A stretch of DNA of 48,886 nt from Candidatus Omnitrophica bacterium CG11_big_fil_rev_8_21_14_0_20_64_10 (GTDB taxonomy: Bacteria > Omnitrophota > Gorgyraeia > 1-14-0-20-64-10), in the NCBI GenBank assembly GCA_002787095.1, contig PCVW01000045.1, positions 1 through 48,886 on the forward strand. The letters run 5' to 3'. Made by a program: the position numbers and the translations under genes. Positions 15,138 through 24,263 of the stretch are shown in pieces (within the stretch, counting starts at the first letter, position 1; the number at the start of each line of letters is the position of its first letter). Under the pieces are notes generated by a model. It did no database searches. It was not told where the DNA came from and saw only the letters and a program-made list of their open reading frames with translations.

Positions 15138-16397
15138 GTGCGGTTAAAAATAACTTATCTCATTATAACACTTATAGTTAGCATCAGTTCTGCTGCTGGG
15201 GCGGAGGAGCTGACCTGGCAGGACTGTCTCCGGGAGGCGGCCCGGAATCACCCCGATCTGATCGCGGTCAAGGAGGGGATCGCCCAGCAGACCGCCAACA
15301 AGGGGATCGCCGCCAGTGACGGCCTGCCGGATGTCACGGCCGATTTGAATGCCTCCACTTCCGATAACGCCTCCTCCGGTTCCAGCAAGTCGTTCGATTA
15401 CGGCCTCTCCGGGTCTCAATTGTTGTTCGACGGTTTGAAGACCCTGAACAATGTTCGGGCCGCCTCCCAGAATATTCAGGCGGCCAAGGAGGGGTTTGCC
15501 TTCACCTCGTCCGATGTCCGGCTGCGGCTTCGGGCCGCCTTCGTCGGTTTGCTGAAGGCGCAGGCGCTGTTGAGTCTCACCGAGGAGATCGTCCGAATCC
15601 GGCAGGGGAGTCTGGGCCTGATCGATCTGCGTTATGAGTCCGGCACGGAGCATGAAGGGGCCCTGCTGACCGCCCGGGCCAATTTGTCTCAAGCCCAATA
15701 CGAGATCAATCAGGCCCGGCGGGGGCTGGCCACCTCCCAGCGGCGGTTGATTCGAGAGATGGGACGGGAGCGTTTTTCTCCGGTCGAGGTTGAGGGGGAC
15801 TTTGAGGTGAGCGATCGGGCGCTGGAGAAGCCGGATTTCGAGCAGGTGGTTCGGGACCATCCGGCGCTGCTGGAGGTGATCGCCAAGCGCAATGCCGCCG
15901 CCTTCGATGTGCAGGCCCGGAAGGGGGAGTTCTGGCCGGCGGTTTCGCTGACCGGGGGGATCGGCAGAAGCTCCGGCAGCTGGCCTCCGGAGGAGACGGA
16001 GAGCTCCGCGGGGCTGAAGGTCTCCCTGCCATTGTTCGAGGGGGGGAGCCGGCTGGCGCAGCTGGACCGCTCCAAGAGCGTCTACCGGCAACGGGAGCAG
16101 GAGGAGCGGAGTGTCCGGGACGGGGCGGTCCTGGAGCTGGAGCGGAGGTGGAACGAACTGCAGGATGCCGCCGAGAATGTCCAGGTGGAGGCGCGTTTTC
16201 TGGAGGCGGCTGAGGAGCGGGCCAAGATCGCTGAGCAGCAGTACTCGATCGGGCTGATCACCTTCGACAACTGGACGATCATCGAAGACGACCTGGTTCG
16301 GAACAAGAAGGCGTTCCTCGACGCGCAGGCCGAGGCGCTGTTGAGCGAAGCCAACTGGATTCACGCCAAAGGGGAGACCTTGGAGTATGAAAATTAA
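15138..16397 (+). CDS. TolC family outer-membrane efflux protein
   Basis: A 419-residue protein. It starts with a signal peptide (MRLKITYLIITLIVSISSAA, cleaved near GAEE) and then LTWQDCLREAARNHPDLIAV, the usual opening of TolC/OEP proteins. Two long helical repeats follow, with GLSGSQLLFDG and LKVSLPLFEGG marking the two beta segments. The frame is open far upstream, but only the GTG at 15138 puts a signal peptide at the N-terminus. It should form the trimeric outer-membrane channel for the MacAB pump encoded by the next two genes. Its 3' end overlaps macA by 11 bases. Confidence 0.88.
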   Translation: MRLKITYLIITLIVSISSAAGAEELTWQDCLREAARNHPDLIAVKEGIAQQTANKGIAASDGLPDVTADLNASTSDNASSGSSKSFDYGLSGSQLLFDGLKTLNNVRAASQNIQAAKEGFAFTSSDVRLRLRAAFVGLLKAQALLSLTEEIVRIRQGSLGLIDLRYESGTEHEGALLTARANLSQAQYEINQARRGLATSQRRLIREMGRERFSPVEVEGDFEVSDRALEKPDFEQVVRDHPALLEVIAKRNAAAFDVQARKGEFWPAVSLTGGIGRSSGSWPPEETESSAGLKVSLPLFEGGSRLAQLDRSKSVYRQREQEERSVRDGAVLELERRWNELQDAAENVQVEARFLEAAEERAKIAEQQYSIGLITFDNWTIIEDDLVRNKKAFLDAQAEALLSEANWIHAKGETLEYEN

Positions 16398-17343
16398 GAA
16401 GATCATCCCGCTGGTTCTGCTGGCGGTGGCGGTTTCGTTGGGCTGGAGCTGGTTCTCCAGGCCCCGGGAGGGGGCCGGCGCTTCGGAGACCGTCCATGCC
16501 GCGCGGGGGGAGATCCGTTCGACGGTCTCGGCGACCGGGGTAGTCCTGCCCAAGAACCGGCTGGAGGTCAAACCTCCGGTCAACGGCCGGATCGAAGAGG
16601 TGCGGGTGACCGAGGGGCAGCAGGTTCGGGCCGGGGAGATCCTGGTGATCATGAGTTCCACCGAGCGGGCGGCTTTGCTGGACGCGGCCCGGGCGCAGGG
16701 GGAGGAGGAGCTCAACCACTGGAAGCAGGTCTACAAGCCGATCCCGTTGATCGCTCCGATCAGCGGAGAGGTGATCGTGGGGACCATTCAGCCGGGGCAG
16801 GCGGTCACCACGGGGGATGCGGCGGTGGTCCTTTCCGATCGGCTGATCATCCGGGCCCAGGTGGATGAGATCGACATCGGCAAGGTTCGGGAGGGGCAGG
16901 AGGCGGTGGTCAGTCTGGACGCCTATCCCGACGCCCGGATTCCGTCGGTCGCGGACCACATCTATTACGAGTCGAAGACCGTCAACAATGTCACCATCTA
17001 CCTGGTGGACCTCTCTCCGGAGACGGTCCCTTCCTTCTTCCGGTCAGGGATGAACGCCCATGTGGAGTTCGTCCTGCAGGAGAAGCCGGACGCCCTGCTG
17101 CTGCCGGTGGAGGCGATCCAGCGGGAGAAGGGGGCCGCCTTCGTCTGGGTGCAGGAGGGGGCCGGAGCGCCGGTGAAGAAGCCGGTGACGCTCGGGATCT
17201 CCGATGACCGGCGGGTGGAGGTCCTCTCCGGGATTGATGAGAAGGCGGCGGTGGTTCTCAAGACCAAGAAGTATGTTCCGCCCCGGGAGACCGGCGGGCG
17301 CAATCCCTTCGCGCCGCAGCGGCGCAGCAGCAACCGCTCATGA
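16387..17343 (+). CDS. MacA-like periplasmic adaptor (HlyD family)
   Basis: A 318-residue membrane-fusion protein with an N-terminal membrane anchor (IIPLVLLAVAVSLGWSWF), a biotinyl-lipoyl-like half (TVSATGVVLPKNRLEVKPPV, VTEGQQVRAGEILV), its partner half (PLIAPISGEVI, QPGQAVTTGDA) and a beta-barrel plus membrane-proximal domain (ALLLPVEAIQ). The segment between the lipoyl halves is only about 30 residues, so the long alpha-helical hairpin of classical MacA is almost absent. It bridges MacB and the TolC-like channel. Its TGA overlaps the macB ATG. Confidence 0.85.
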   Translation: MKIKKIIPLVLLAVAVSLGWSWFSRPREGAGASETVHAARGEIRSTVSATGVVLPKNRLEVKPPVNGRIEEVRVTEGQQVRAGEILVIMSSTERAALLDAARAQGEEELNHWKQVYKPIPLIAPISGEVIVGTIQPGQAVTTGDAAVVLSDRLIIRAQVDEIDIGKVREGQEAVVSLDAYPDARIPSVADHIYYESKTVNNVTIYLVDLSPETVPSFFRSGMNAHVEFVLQEKPDALLLPVEAIQREKGAAFVWVQEGAGAPVKKPVTLGISDDRRVEVLSGIDEKAAVVLKTKKYVPPRETGGRNPFAPQRRSSNRS

Positions 17344-19301
17344 TCGAATTTCAGGGGATCTCCAAGACCTACCGGATCGGAAAGATCGAGGTCAAGGCGG
17401 TCCGGGAGGTCTCCCTGAAGATCGAGGCCGGGGAGTTCGTGGCGATCATGGGGGCCTCCGGCTCCGGCAAGTCCACCCTCATGCACCTGATGGGGCTGCT
17501 GGACCGGCCCGACCAGGGGCGGTACCTCCTGGCGGGGCAGCCCATCTCCGGCTTGTCCGATGATGAGCTGGCCGCGCTGCGCAACCGCCTGATCGGCTTC
17601 GTCTTTCAGCAGTTCCATCTGCTGCCCCACATGACCGCCCTGGAGAACGCCGAGCTTCCCCTAATTTATGCCGGGCAGAGGGAGATGGTCGGGAAGGCCC
17701 GCCGGGAATTGGAGGCGGTTGGCCTCTCGGACCGGATGACCCACCGCCCCAATGAGCTCTCCGGCGGGCAGCAGCAGCGGGTGGCGATCGCCCGCTCCCT
17801 GGTCAACGATCCGCTCGTGATCATGGCGGATGAGCCGACCGGGAACCTGGACACCCGGAGCAAGGAGGAGATCCTGGCGATCCTGCAGCGGCTCAACCGG
17901 GAGGGGAAGACGATCGTGATGGTCACCCACGAGCCGGAGATGGCCGCCCATGCCGGCCGGATCATCCAGATGCGGGACGGCCGGATCATCGCGGATGACC
18001 GCAGGGGCGAGGGAGTTCCTTCGTCGGCCGCCGAGGGGGCCGGCCCGGCCCGGCCTCCCAAGCGGCCGTACGATTTCCTGAAGGTGGTGGATTCCACGCA
18101 TCAGGCGATCGCCGCGATGATCACCCATAAGATGCGCTCATTTTTGTCCATCCTGGGGATCCTGATCGGGGTCGCGGCGGTGATCGCGATGCTGGCGTTG
18201 GGGAGCGGGGCGCAGGCCTCGATCGAGCAGCAGCTCTCCTCCCTGGGGTCGAACCTGCTGCGGGTGCGGCCGGGGCGGTCGTTCGTTCAGGGGGTCGCCC
18301 TGGAGTCGGGGACGGTGACCCGGTTGACCCCCCGGGATATCGACGCGATCCATCGGCTGCCCGATGTCCGCCGGGTCAGTCCCTCGGTCTACGGGCGGGT
18401 GCAGGTGGTCTACCGGAGCAGCAACGCGAACACCACCCTGGAGGGGGTCAACATCGAGTATGCCCCGATGCGGGCTTCCGAACCGGTTGCCGGCCGCTTC
18501 TTTACCCAGGAGGAGCTGCGGACCCGGGCCAAGGTGGCGGTGCTGGGGCAGACGGTCATCCAGGAGCTGTTTGAGGGGGCCGATCCGATCGGGCAGACGG
18601 TCAAGATCAACCTGATCAACTTCCGGGTGATCGGGGTCCTGCCGGCCAAGGGGGCCAGTTTTGGGGGGTTCCGGGACCAGGACGACATCATCCTGGTGCC
18701 GGTGACGACGGCGATGAAGCGGCTGCTGGGCAAGGAGTACCTCGACGCGGTCTATGTGGAGGGGGCGTCGGCCGATGTGCTGGATGCTCTGCAGGAGGAG
18801 ATCCTGGATCTGTTGGTCCGGCGGCACCGTCTGATCAACCAGCCCAACGCCGACGACGCCTTCGACATTCGCAACATGGCCGACATCAAGGCGACGCTGG
18901 AGTCCACGACCAGGACGATGTCGGTCCTGCTGGGGGTGATCGCGGCGATTTCCCTGCTGGTCGGGGGGATCGGGATCATGAACATCATGCTGGTCTCGGT
19001 GGCGGAGCGGACCCGGGAGATCGGCCTGCGCAAGGCGATCGGGGCGACGCAGGGGGATATCCTGATGCAGTTCCTGACCGAGGCGACCTTGTTGTCCCTG
19101 ATCGGGGGACTGATCGGGATCGGGGTGGGGGTCGGGATCTCCGAATCCCTCGCCTTTTTCGCCGGCTGGGCCGTCAAGATCTCCCTCTTCTCGGTCGTGT
19201 TGGCGACCGGTTTTTCCCTGGCGGTCGGGATCGGTTTCGGGCTGTGGCCGGCCCGCCAGGCCTCCTTCCTCAACCCGATCGACGCCTTGCGCTACGAATA
19301 A
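17340..19301 (+). CDS. macB: MacB-like ABC exporter (ATPase-permease fusion)
   Basis: A 653-residue protein of normal MacB length. The N-terminal ATPase has Walker A GASGSGKST (38-46), signature LSGGQQQRVAIARS, and Walker B VIMADEPTGNLD. The C-terminal half has TM1 (FLSILGILIGVAAVIAMLAL), a large periplasmic MacB_PCD domain and three final TM helices with the FtsX motif MLVSVAERTREIGLRKAIGA. With MacA and a TolC channel, MacB drives export of macrolides, peptides or lipoproteins by mechanotransmission. Substrate here is unknown. Genes overlap ATGA with macA. Confidence 0.92.
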   Translation: MIEFQGISKTYRIGKIEVKAVREVSLKIEAGEFVAIMGASGSGKSTLMHLMGLLDRPDQGRYLLAGQPISGLSDDELAALRNRLIGFVFQQFHLLPHMTALENAELPLIYAGQREMVGKARRELEAVGLSDRMTHRPNELSGGQQQRVAIARSLVNDPLVIMADEPTGNLDTRSKEEILAILQRLNREGKTIVMVTHEPEMAAHAGRIIQMRDGRIIADDRRGEGVPSSAAEGAGPARPPKRPYDFLKVVDSTHQAIAAMITHKMRSFLSILGILIGVAAVIAMLALGSGAQASIEQQLSSLGSNLLRVRPGRSFVQGVALESGTVTRLTPRDIDAIHRLPDVRRVSPSVYGRVQVVYRSSNANTTLEGVNIEYAPMRASEPVAGRFFTQEELRTRAKVAVLGQTVIQELFEGADPIGQTVKINLINFRVIGVLPAKGASFGGFRDQDDIILVPVTTAMKRLLGKEYLDAVYVEGASADVLDALQEEILDLLVRRHRLINQPNADDAFDIRNMADIKATLESTTRTMSVLLGVIAAISLLVGGIGIMNIMLVSVAERTREIGLRKAIGATQGDILMQFLTEATLLSLIGGLIGIGVGVGISESLAFFAGWAVKISLFSVVLATGFSLAVGIGFGLWPARQASFLNPIDALRYE

Positions 19302-19326
19302 GTCGAACGGTTCGTTGGGCGGGTCC

Positions 19327-19354
19327 TTGACAAATCAAACAAATGTTTTAAACT
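19327..19354 (+). promoter_or_regulatory. Promoter and putative operator of the TetR-RND operon
   Basis: TTGACA (19327-19332) and TAAACT (19349-19354) are 16 bases apart. Between them AAACA-AA-TGTTT forms a short inverted repeat, a plausible site for autorepression by the TetR protein. Confidence 0.5.
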
Positions 19355-19380
19355 ATTGATTGAATTCGGAGCGCACACGG

Positions 19381-20025
19381 ATGACATCGACCCAGATCAC
19401 CCATGAAACCACCCGGAAACGCCTTTTGGAGGCCGCCGGCCAGGTATTTGCCCAGCATGGCTTTGAGAAGGCGACGGTCCGGGAGATCTGCCGCAAGGCG
19501 AACGCCAATGTCGCCTCGGTCAACTACCACTTCGGCGGGAAGGAAGATCTGTACGCCGAGGTCGTGGCCTACGGGGCGCAGCAATCGGTGGAGGCCTTTC
19601 CCCCCGATCGGGGCCTGGGGCCGAACCCCTTGCCCGAAGCGGAACTCAACGCCTTCATCCATTCCTTTTTATGCCGTTTCCTGAAGAAGAACCAGCGGGG
19701 GAGCTGGTACAGCACATTGTGCGCCCGGGAGATTGTTCTGCCGACTCGGGCGCTGGACCGGGTTGTCCGGGAGGTGATCCGGCCGTTGTCGGACCGGCTC
19801 GAAGCGATCGTCCGGCGGTTGGTTCCTCGCGCGTCCAAACTTGAGGTGGGACGATGCGCCAGGAGCATTGTGGGACAGTGCCTGTTTTATCACCACGGCC
19901 GGCCGGTCATCGAACGGATGGGCGGCCCGAAGAAGTACGCCGACGCCGACATCCGCCGGCTGGCGGACCACATCGCCCGTTTCTCCCTGCAGGGGCTGCG
20001 GGGATGGAAGGGGAGGGCCGCATGA
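19381..20025 (+). CDS. TetR family regulator (CerR/CecR-like)
   Basis: A 214-residue repressor from the ATG at 19381 (a TTG at 19360 is possible but would place the start close to the -10). The N-terminal helix-turn-helix reads LLEAAGQVFAQHGFEKATVR, then EICRKANANVASVNYHFGGK. The C-terminal domain has the CerR-type features (FLCRFLKKNQ, LCAREIVLPT, SIVGQCLFYHHGRPVIERM). It heads an operon with the adaptor, RND pump and outer-membrane lipoprotein, and its stop overlaps the adaptor ATG (ATGA). It most likely represses the pump operon and itself; the ligand is unknown. Confidence 0.88.
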   Translation: MTSTQITHETTRKRLLEAAGQVFAQHGFEKATVREICRKANANVASVNYHFGGKEDLYAEVVAYGAQQSVEAFPPDRGLGPNPLPEAELNAFIHSFLCRFLKKNQRGSWYSTLCAREIVLPTRALDRVVREVIRPLSDRLEAIVRRLVPRASKLEVGRCARSIVGQCLFYHHGRPVIERMGGPKKYADADIRRLADHIARFSLQGLRGWKGRAA

Positions 20026-21053
20026 GGGTCCGTTTCGTTGCGGCGCTCCTCTTGGCGGGGCTGGCGGCCGGCTGCGGAAATAAGCCGGGCGGCGCAGGGC
20101 CGGCGGCCATGATCGTCCAGGTGGTTGGTTTTCAGAGCAAGCAGCAGCCGATTCAGGACAAGATCTCGCTCGTCGGCACCCTCCAGGCCAATGAGGCGGT
20201 GGAGATCAAGGCCGAGATCGACGGGACCATCGATGAGATCGGATTCGAGGAAGGGCAGCGGGTCTCCAAGGGGCAGATGCTGCTCCGGATCGACCGGGTG
20301 AAGCTGGAGGCGATGCTGGCGGAGGCCGAGGCCAACCTGAAGCTGGCCGACGCAAACCGCAAGCGTTATCAAGCCCTTTCGGAGACGCGGGCCGTTTCCC
20401 AGCAGGAGGTGGACCAGGCGGTCGCCGCGTTTGAGGTCGGCCGGTCGGCGGTCCATCTGGCCAAGGCCCGGCTGGAGGACGCGGTGATTGCCGCTCCCTT
20501 CGACGGCGTCACCGGGGCCCGTTCGGTCAGCGTCGGGCAGTTTATTGCCCAGGGGACGCCGTTGACGACCCTGATCAATTCCGACCCGATGAAGGCGGAG
20601 TTCCATGTGCCCGAGCGGTATCTCGCCCAGATCCGTGACGGCCAGACCGTGGAGGTCGCGGTGGCCGCTTATCCGGAGGATCGTTTCGCCGGTCAGGTCT
20701 ACTTCGTTTCCCCGCAGGTTGATGAGGCGACCCGGACGGTCTTGGTAAAGGCCAGGATCCCCAACCCGGACGGGAGGCTGCGCCGGGGCATGTTCGCCAA
20801 CCTCGATCTGATCGTGCGGGTGCGGGAACAGGCGATCGTCGTTCCCGAGGGCGCCCTGATGCTCAAGGGGGATGCCGCTTCCATCTTTGTCATCGGTCAG
20901 AACGACATCGCCGAGATTCGGCCGGTCGAGACCGGCGTCCGTTTGGCCGGCTGGGTGGAGATCGCCTCCGGGCTCTCCGAGGGGGAGACCGTGGTGATTG
21001 AGGGGACCCAGAAACTCTGGCCGGGGGCGAAGGTCAAAGTCGCTCTCCGATGA
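20022..21053 (+). CDS. RND efflux periplasmic adaptor lipoprotein (AcrA-like)
   Basis: A 343-residue protein. A lipoprotein signal ends in LAAGC with the lipidated Cys at residue 18. The lipoyl halves are VSLGTLQANEAVEIKAEIDG-type sequence (here LVGTLQANEAVEI) and VIAAPFDGVTGARSVSVGQF, separated by a helical hairpin (LAEAEANLKLADANRKRYQA). The beta-barrel domain follows (VLVKARIPNPDGRLRRGMFA). The open frame extends upstream through the tetR gene, but the ATG at 20022, overlapping the tetR stop, gives the lipobox. It couples the RND pump to the outer-membrane channel encoded downstream. Confidence 0.9.
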   Translation: MRVRFVAALLLAGLAAGCGNKPGGAGPAAMIVQVVGFQSKQQPIQDKISLVGTLQANEAVEIKAEIDGTIDEIGFEEGQRVSKGQMLLRIDRVKLEAMLAEAEANLKLADANRKRYQALSETRAVSQQEVDQAVAAFEVGRSAVHLAKARLEDAVIAAPFDGVTGARSVSVGQFIAQGTPLTTLINSDPMKAEFHVPERYLAQIRDGQTVEVAVAAYPEDRFAGQVYFVSPQVDEATRTVLVKARIPNPDGRLRRGMFANLDLIVRVREQAIVVPEGALMLKGDAASIFVIGQNDIAEIRPVETGVRLAGWVEIASGLSEGETVVIEGTQKLWPGAKVKVALR

Positions 21054-21065
21054 AGTAGGCGGTCC

Positions 21066-24000
21066 GTGCACCTCTCTGAAGTCAGCATTCGGCGGCCGGT
21101 CCTGGCCTCGGTCATGAGTCTCGGGCTCATCTTGTTCGGGGTGATCGGGCTGACCCGGCTTCCGGTTCGGGAGCTTCCCGACGTCGACCCGCCGATTGTC
21201 AATGTCACCACGGTTTATCCCGGCGCCAGCGCCGCCGTCATCGAGGCGCAGATCACCGAACGGTTGGAGGAGACGCTGGCCAGCGTGGAAGGGATCAAGA
21301 CCCTGGCCAGCGAGAGCCGGGAACAGGTCAGCAACATCACGATCGAATTCGACCTGTCCCGGGATGTGGACCTGGCCGCGCAGGATGTCCGAGACCGGGT
21401 CGCCCGCGTTCGGGGGAAGCTGCCGGACGACATTGAGGAGCCGATCATGGCCAAGCAGGACGCCGACGCCCAGCCCTCGATGTGGATCGCCCTCTACAGC
21501 GATCGCTTCAGCACGCTGGAGTTGACCACCCTGGCGGAGGACCGGCTCAAGGACCGGCTGCAGACGATCCCGGGGGTCAGCGCGATCCTGCTGGGAGGGG
21601 AGAAGCGCTTTGCGATCCGGCTCTGGTTGGATCCCAAGAAGATGGCCGCCCGGGGGGTCGCGGCGCTGGACATCCAGAATGCGCTGCGCCGGCAGAATGT
21701 CGAATTGCCCAGCGGGCAGGTGGAAAGCCGTGAGCGGGAGCTGTCGATTCAAACCCAGGGGCAGCTCAAGACGCCGGAGGCGTACGACCGGTTGGTTATC
21801 CGGCAGGACGGGGCGGCCCCGGTCTACCTGCGGGATGTCGGGTTCGCCGCGGTCGGGGTCGAGGACGAACATTCGGTCGCCCGCTACAATTCGAAGCCGG
21901 CAGTCGGCCTGGGGGTCGTCAAGCAATCCAAGGCCAACGCGGTGGAGGTCGCGCACGGCATCAAGGCGGAGTTGGAGCGGCTGAAGCCGCTGCTGCCGGC
22001 CGGGGTGAACATGGCGGTTCCGTACGACGAGTCGCTGTATGTCGAGAAGGCGATCTGGGAGGTGTGGGGGACCCTCGGGCTGGCCTTCTTCCTGGTCGTC
22101 CTCTCCATCTTCTTGTTCCTGCGCAACCTCCGGTCCACCCTGGTCCCGAGTCTGACCATCCCGGTCTCGGTGATTTCCACCTTCGGGGTCCTGTATGCCT
22201 TCGGCTATTCGATCAACATCATCACGATGCTTTCCCTGATTCTCGCGATCGGTCTGGTGGTGGACGACTCCATCGTCGTGCTGGAGAATATTCACCGCCA
22301 CATCGAGGAGGGGATGGCGCCGTTCGAGGCGGCCTTCCTGGGGATGAAGGAGATCACCTTCGCGGTTATCGCCACAACCATCGCCCTGATCGCCGTTTTC
22401 CTTCCGATGGCCTTCCAGAGCAGCACAACCGGCCGGCTGTTCATCGAGTTCGCCGTGACCATTTCCTGCGCCGTCGGGATCTCCTCGTTCGTCGCGCTGA
22501 CCCTGGCGCCGATGACGGCGGCGCGGGTCCTGAAGCCCCATCCGCCCGAGGCGAGGAACCGTTTTGTGGCGTTCCTGGAGCGGACCCTCGAAACGATGAT
22601 CCGGCACTACGAGCGGATGCTGCGCTGGTCGCTGCGCCATTCCGGCCGGGTCCTCCTGGCGGGATTAAGCGCGGCGGCCTTGTCGGTGTTTTTCTTCACC
22701 CATCTGGAGAAGGAGTTTCTTCCGGATGAGGACAAGGGACGGCTGTTCTGCATCGCGATCGCGCCGGAAGGGTCCACCAGCGATTACACCAATCGGATGG
22801 TGCTCGGCATGGAGAAGCTGATCCGGGAGATCCCCGAGGTGGAGGGGTATTTCTCCGCGGTGGCGCTTGCCCGGGGCGGAGCGGGGAACAACAAGGAGGG
22901 GTTGGCCTTCATCCGCCTGAAGGAAAAGCGGAATCGCAGCGTCCAGGATATCGTGGCCGGCCCGCGGGGGCTCGGGAGCCGGTTCTTCAACGACATCGAG
23001 GGGGCGATCACCATTCCGATCGTTCCGAAGGCGATCGGGAGGGGGTTCGGACAGAGCTTTCAGCTGGTGCTCGAACACCAGGACCTGGAGACCCTCAATG
23101 CCGTCAGCGACCAGATGAGCAACCGGCTGCGGGGATTGGGATCCCTGCAGAATGTGCGGTCCACCTTCGAGGTCAACAAACCGGAGCTGCGCCTTCAGAT
23201 CGACCGGGACCGGGCAGCGGCGCTCGGGGTTTCGATCGAGGACGCCGCCCGGACGCTTCAGATCCTCTTCGGAGGGCTGGATCTCAGCAAGATCAATCTC
23301 AAGGGGAAGGAATACGATGTCATCGTCCAGTTGGAGCGCCAATCCCGTCTGACCCCCTCCGATCTGGATCTCCTGTACGTCCGGAACGACACCGGCCGGC
23401 TGATCCAGCTGGCGAGCATCGTCTCCTCCCGGGTGGGGGGCGGGCCGAGCGCGGTCTATCACTACAACCGGCTGCGTTCCTCCACGATTGAGGCGACTCC
23501 GGTCGGCGTTCCGCTCGGGACCGTGATGGACCAGGTCGAGTCTATTTTGAAAAAGGAGCTCCCGGAGGGTTTCCGATACGAGTGGGCGGGGGAGGCGAAG
23601 GACCTTCAGGAGGCCGGCAAGGACACGGTGTTCGTCTTCCTGCTGGCCATCGCGATCATCTACCTGGTGCTGGCCGCGCAGTTTGAGAGCTGGATGCATC
23701 CCTTCACGGTCATGCTGACGATCCCCCTGGGCACCTTCGGCGCCTTTGGATCGCTGTGGCTGTTGTCCCAGGTGAACCAGCTGGGGATCCTCCTTTACGG
23801 ATGGGCCCATTACGCCCCGAATCCCCCTGCGATCAGTCACTGGCTTTCGATGGCGGTCCCCCGCATCCCGGCGATGGGACTGAACCTGTTCAGCCAGATC
23901 GGGATGATTCTGCTGCTGGGGCTGGTCACCAAGAACGCCATCCTGCTGGTCGATTTCGCGAATCAGGAGATGAAGCGGGGGGTCTCCGCCCGGGAGGCGG

Positions 24001-24263
24001 CCCTGGCCTCCGGGATGATCCGCTTCCGGCCGATCCTGATGACGGCGATTTCGACGATTGCCGGCATTCTCCCGATCGCGATCGGTTTCGGGGCGGGGGC
24101 GGAGAGCCGCCGGCCGATGGGGGTCGCGGCGGTGGGGGGGATGGCGACCAGCACCTTTCTGACGCTGTTCGTGATCCCGGTTGTCTACGTGAAGCTCAGC
24201 GAATGGTTCGGCGGACGGAAATCCGGTCCGGGGAACGCGGCGCCGGCCGGAGGAACGCCATGA
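21066..24263 (+). CDS. RND multidrug efflux permease (HAE1/AcrB family)
   Basis: A 1065-residue inner-membrane pump with the HAE1 start SIRRPVLASVMSLGLILFG. Proton-relay residues are present: D400 and D401 in GLVVDDSIVVLEN (TM4) and K956 in GLVTKNAILLVDF (TM10). The porter domain blocks LPDVDPPIVNVTTVYPGAS and DVRDRVARVRGKLPD are standard. Odd feature: about 38 residues (901-938, including YGWAHYAPNPPAISHW) extend the TM9-TM10 periplasmic loop, where AcrB homologues have roughly ten. The GTG start is 12 bases after the adaptor stop, and the TGA overlaps the next ATG. Confidence 0.93.
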   Translation: MHLSEVSIRRPVLASVMSLGLILFGVIGLTRLPVRELPDVDPPIVNVTTVYPGASAAVIEAQITERLEETLASVEGIKTLASESREQVSNITIEFDLSRDVDLAAQDVRDRVARVRGKLPDDIEEPIMAKQDADAQPSMWIALYSDRFSTLELTTLAEDRLKDRLQTIPGVSAILLGGEKRFAIRLWLDPKKMAARGVAALDIQNALRRQNVELPSGQVESRERELSIQTQGQLKTPEAYDRLVIRQDGAAPVYLRDVGFAAVGVEDEHSVARYNSKPAVGLGVVKQSKANAVEVAHGIKAELERLKPLLPAGVNMAVPYDESLYVEKAIWEVWGTLGLAFFLVVLSIFLFLRNLRSTLVPSLTIPVSVISTFGVLYAFGYSINIITMLSLILAIGLVVDDSIVVLENIHRHIEEGMAPFEAAFLGMKEITFAVIATTIALIAVFLPMAFQSSTTGRLFIEFAVTISCAVGISSFVALTLAPMTAARVLKPHPPEARNRFVAFLERTLETMIRHYERMLRWSLRHSGRVLLAGLSAAALSVFFFTHLEKEFLPDEDKGRLFCIAIAPEGSTSDYTNRMVLGMEKLIREIPEVEGYFSAVALARGGAGNNKEGLAFIRLKEKRNRSVQDIVAGPRGLGSRFFNDIEGAITIPIVPKAIGRGFGQSFQLVLEHQDLETLNAVSDQMSNRLRGLGSLQNVRSTFEVNKPELRLQIDRDRAAALGVSIEDAARTLQILFGGLDLSKINLKGKEYDVIVQLERQSRLTPSDLDLLYVRNDTGRLIQLASIVSSRVGGGPSAVYHYNRLRSSTIEATPVGVPLGTVMDQVESILKKELPEGFRYEWAGEAKDLQEAGKDTVFVFLLAIAIIYLVLAAQFESWMHPFTVMLTIPLGTFGAFGSLWLLSQVNQLGILLYGWAHYAPNPPAISHWLSMAVPRIPAMGLNLFSQIGMILLLGLVTKNAILLVDFANQEMKRGVSAREAALASGMIRFRPILMTAISTIAGILPIAIGFGAGAESRRPMGVAAVGGMATSTFLTLFVIPVVYVKLSEWFGGRKSGPGNAAPAGGTP

